Shown: positions 15,336 through 15,764 of the stretch, in pieces
Layout: each line of letters begins with the position of its first letter
Numbering within the stretch: the first letter of the stretch is position 1
Source: Bryobacterales bacterium
GTDB taxonomy: Bacteria > Acidobacteriota > Terriglobia > Bryobacterales > Bryobacteraceae
Length of the DNA: 15,764 nucleotides
Assembly: GCA_025462985.1 (NCBI GenBank)
Contig: JAOAPP010000646.1
Span: 1-15,764 of the forward strand
Reading direction: 5' to 3'
Translations under genes and position numbers: made by a program
The notes under the pieces: generated by a model
The model's input: the letters and a program-made list of their open reading frames with translations, nothing else
The model's database searches: none
What the model was told of the DNA's origin: nothing

Positions 15336-15764
15336 TTATATTTTCGGCATCACTCGGATGCTGTCGCCGATGTTCCAGGTCTCTCGATCATGCTCGGCTA
15401 CGAGGAACACATTCGCCTTGGCGAGAGCAGGGACGTCACTGGAGCCCTGCCAGGGGATGTGACGCAGCCGTTCTTCTGCGGTTAGATAGGCCGGTAGAAA
15501 GCGAGTGAGTCCCAGCTTATGTCGAAACGGCGTTTCGAAGGTGGCGCGCAGCAATGCGAGAATGGGCTGCCTTTCGCCGGAGAGAATCTGCAGAGCTGGC
15601 TGCGCAAAAAGTTGAAAGGTGATGAGGCTGGAACCAGGATTACCCGGCAGCCCGAATACCGGCTTTCCGCGAGCCGTTCCAAACGCCACCGGTCCGCCCG
15701 GCTGTATGCGAACGCGCTCGAAATAAAACTCAGCGCCGAGCGTCTTAAGGGTCGGCTTCACCAA
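15336..15764 (-). CDS. moeA: Molybdopterin molybdenumtransferase MoeA (5' part outside window)
   Basis: This is the C-terminal 143 codons of MoeA, which inserts molybdate into adenylyl-molybdopterin made by Mog. The frame is open to the window edge. Recognisable are RVRIQPGGPVAFG, then GKPVFGLPGNPGSS (the conserved GLPGNP loop) and the MoeA C-terminal beta-barrel domain (from about residue 75 of the visible part, including RFLPAYL and WQGSSDVPALAKAN). The N-terminal domains lie beyond position 15764. It is the first visible gene of the leftward moeA-moaC-mog set; only the last third is seen, and nothing in it looks damaged. Confidence 0.93.
   Translation of the reverse strand: MVKPTLKTLGAEFYFERVRIQPGGPVAFGTARGKPVFGLPGNPGSSLITFQLFAQPALQILSGERQPILALLRATFETPFRHKLGLTRFLPAYLTAEERLRHIPWQGSSDVPALAKANVFLVAEHDRETWNIGDSIRVMPKI

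Noticed and set aside
1..15764. CRISPR array, tRNA, rRNA or intact insertion sequence
   Set aside because: No regularly spaced direct repeats, cloverleaf-like segment, rRNA core sequence or transposase frame was seen on either strand.

Overview
The window most likely comes from an acidobacterium of the Solibacter/Bryobacter type (Acidobacteriota, Bryobacterales). Three things point there: a 'VWFA-related' secreted protein of a class typical of that phylum, secreted neprosin-family proteins, and the remnant of a 'STGPKT-EGK' protein that I recall as common in those genomes. The DNA is moderately GC-rich. Most genes are tightly packed, with GTGA/ATGA start-stop overlaps and weak ribosome binding sites. 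The taxon is inferred from protein families, not from a marker gene.

Left end (1-2500): a neprosin-family secreted glutamic peptidase is cut by the window edge. It is followed by a paralogue that keeps the signal peptide and propeptide-like region but has no catalytic domain, and then by a decayed gene with one internal stop and one frameshift. Next (2502-6259, minus strand): a Tat-exported GH116 (GBA2-type) glycoside hydrolase overlaps by four bases a divergent COG0523/CobW-type P-loop NTPase. A short region with two related 20-bp palindromes (6288-6307 and 6623-6642) separates this pair from a rightward run and flanks a small orphan gene.

Centre (6665-13072, plus strand): an apparent operon encodes a secreted protein of unknown function, a PHP-family nucleotide phosphatase/exonuclease, an acyl carrier protein, a long FkbH-like glyceryl-ACP synthase, an MBOAT membrane O-acyltransferase, and a Memo-like protein with an N-terminal PqqD-like extension. 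The ACP, FkbH and MBOAT genes form a logical pathway. FkbH would load a three-carbon glyceryl unit from a glycolytic intermediate onto the ACP, and the MBOAT would move it across the membrane onto an exported acceptor. This resembles the DltC/DltB part of teichoic-acid D-alanylation but with a glyceryl donor. It is the most interesting system in the window.

Right end (13074-15764, minus strand): molybdenum cofactor genes moeA (cut by the edge), moaC and a mog/moaB homologue form a compact operon. Downstream of them is the secreted VWFA-related protein, which converges on the Memo-like gene with one base between their stops. I saw no tRNA, rRNA, CRISPR array or intact insertion sequence.
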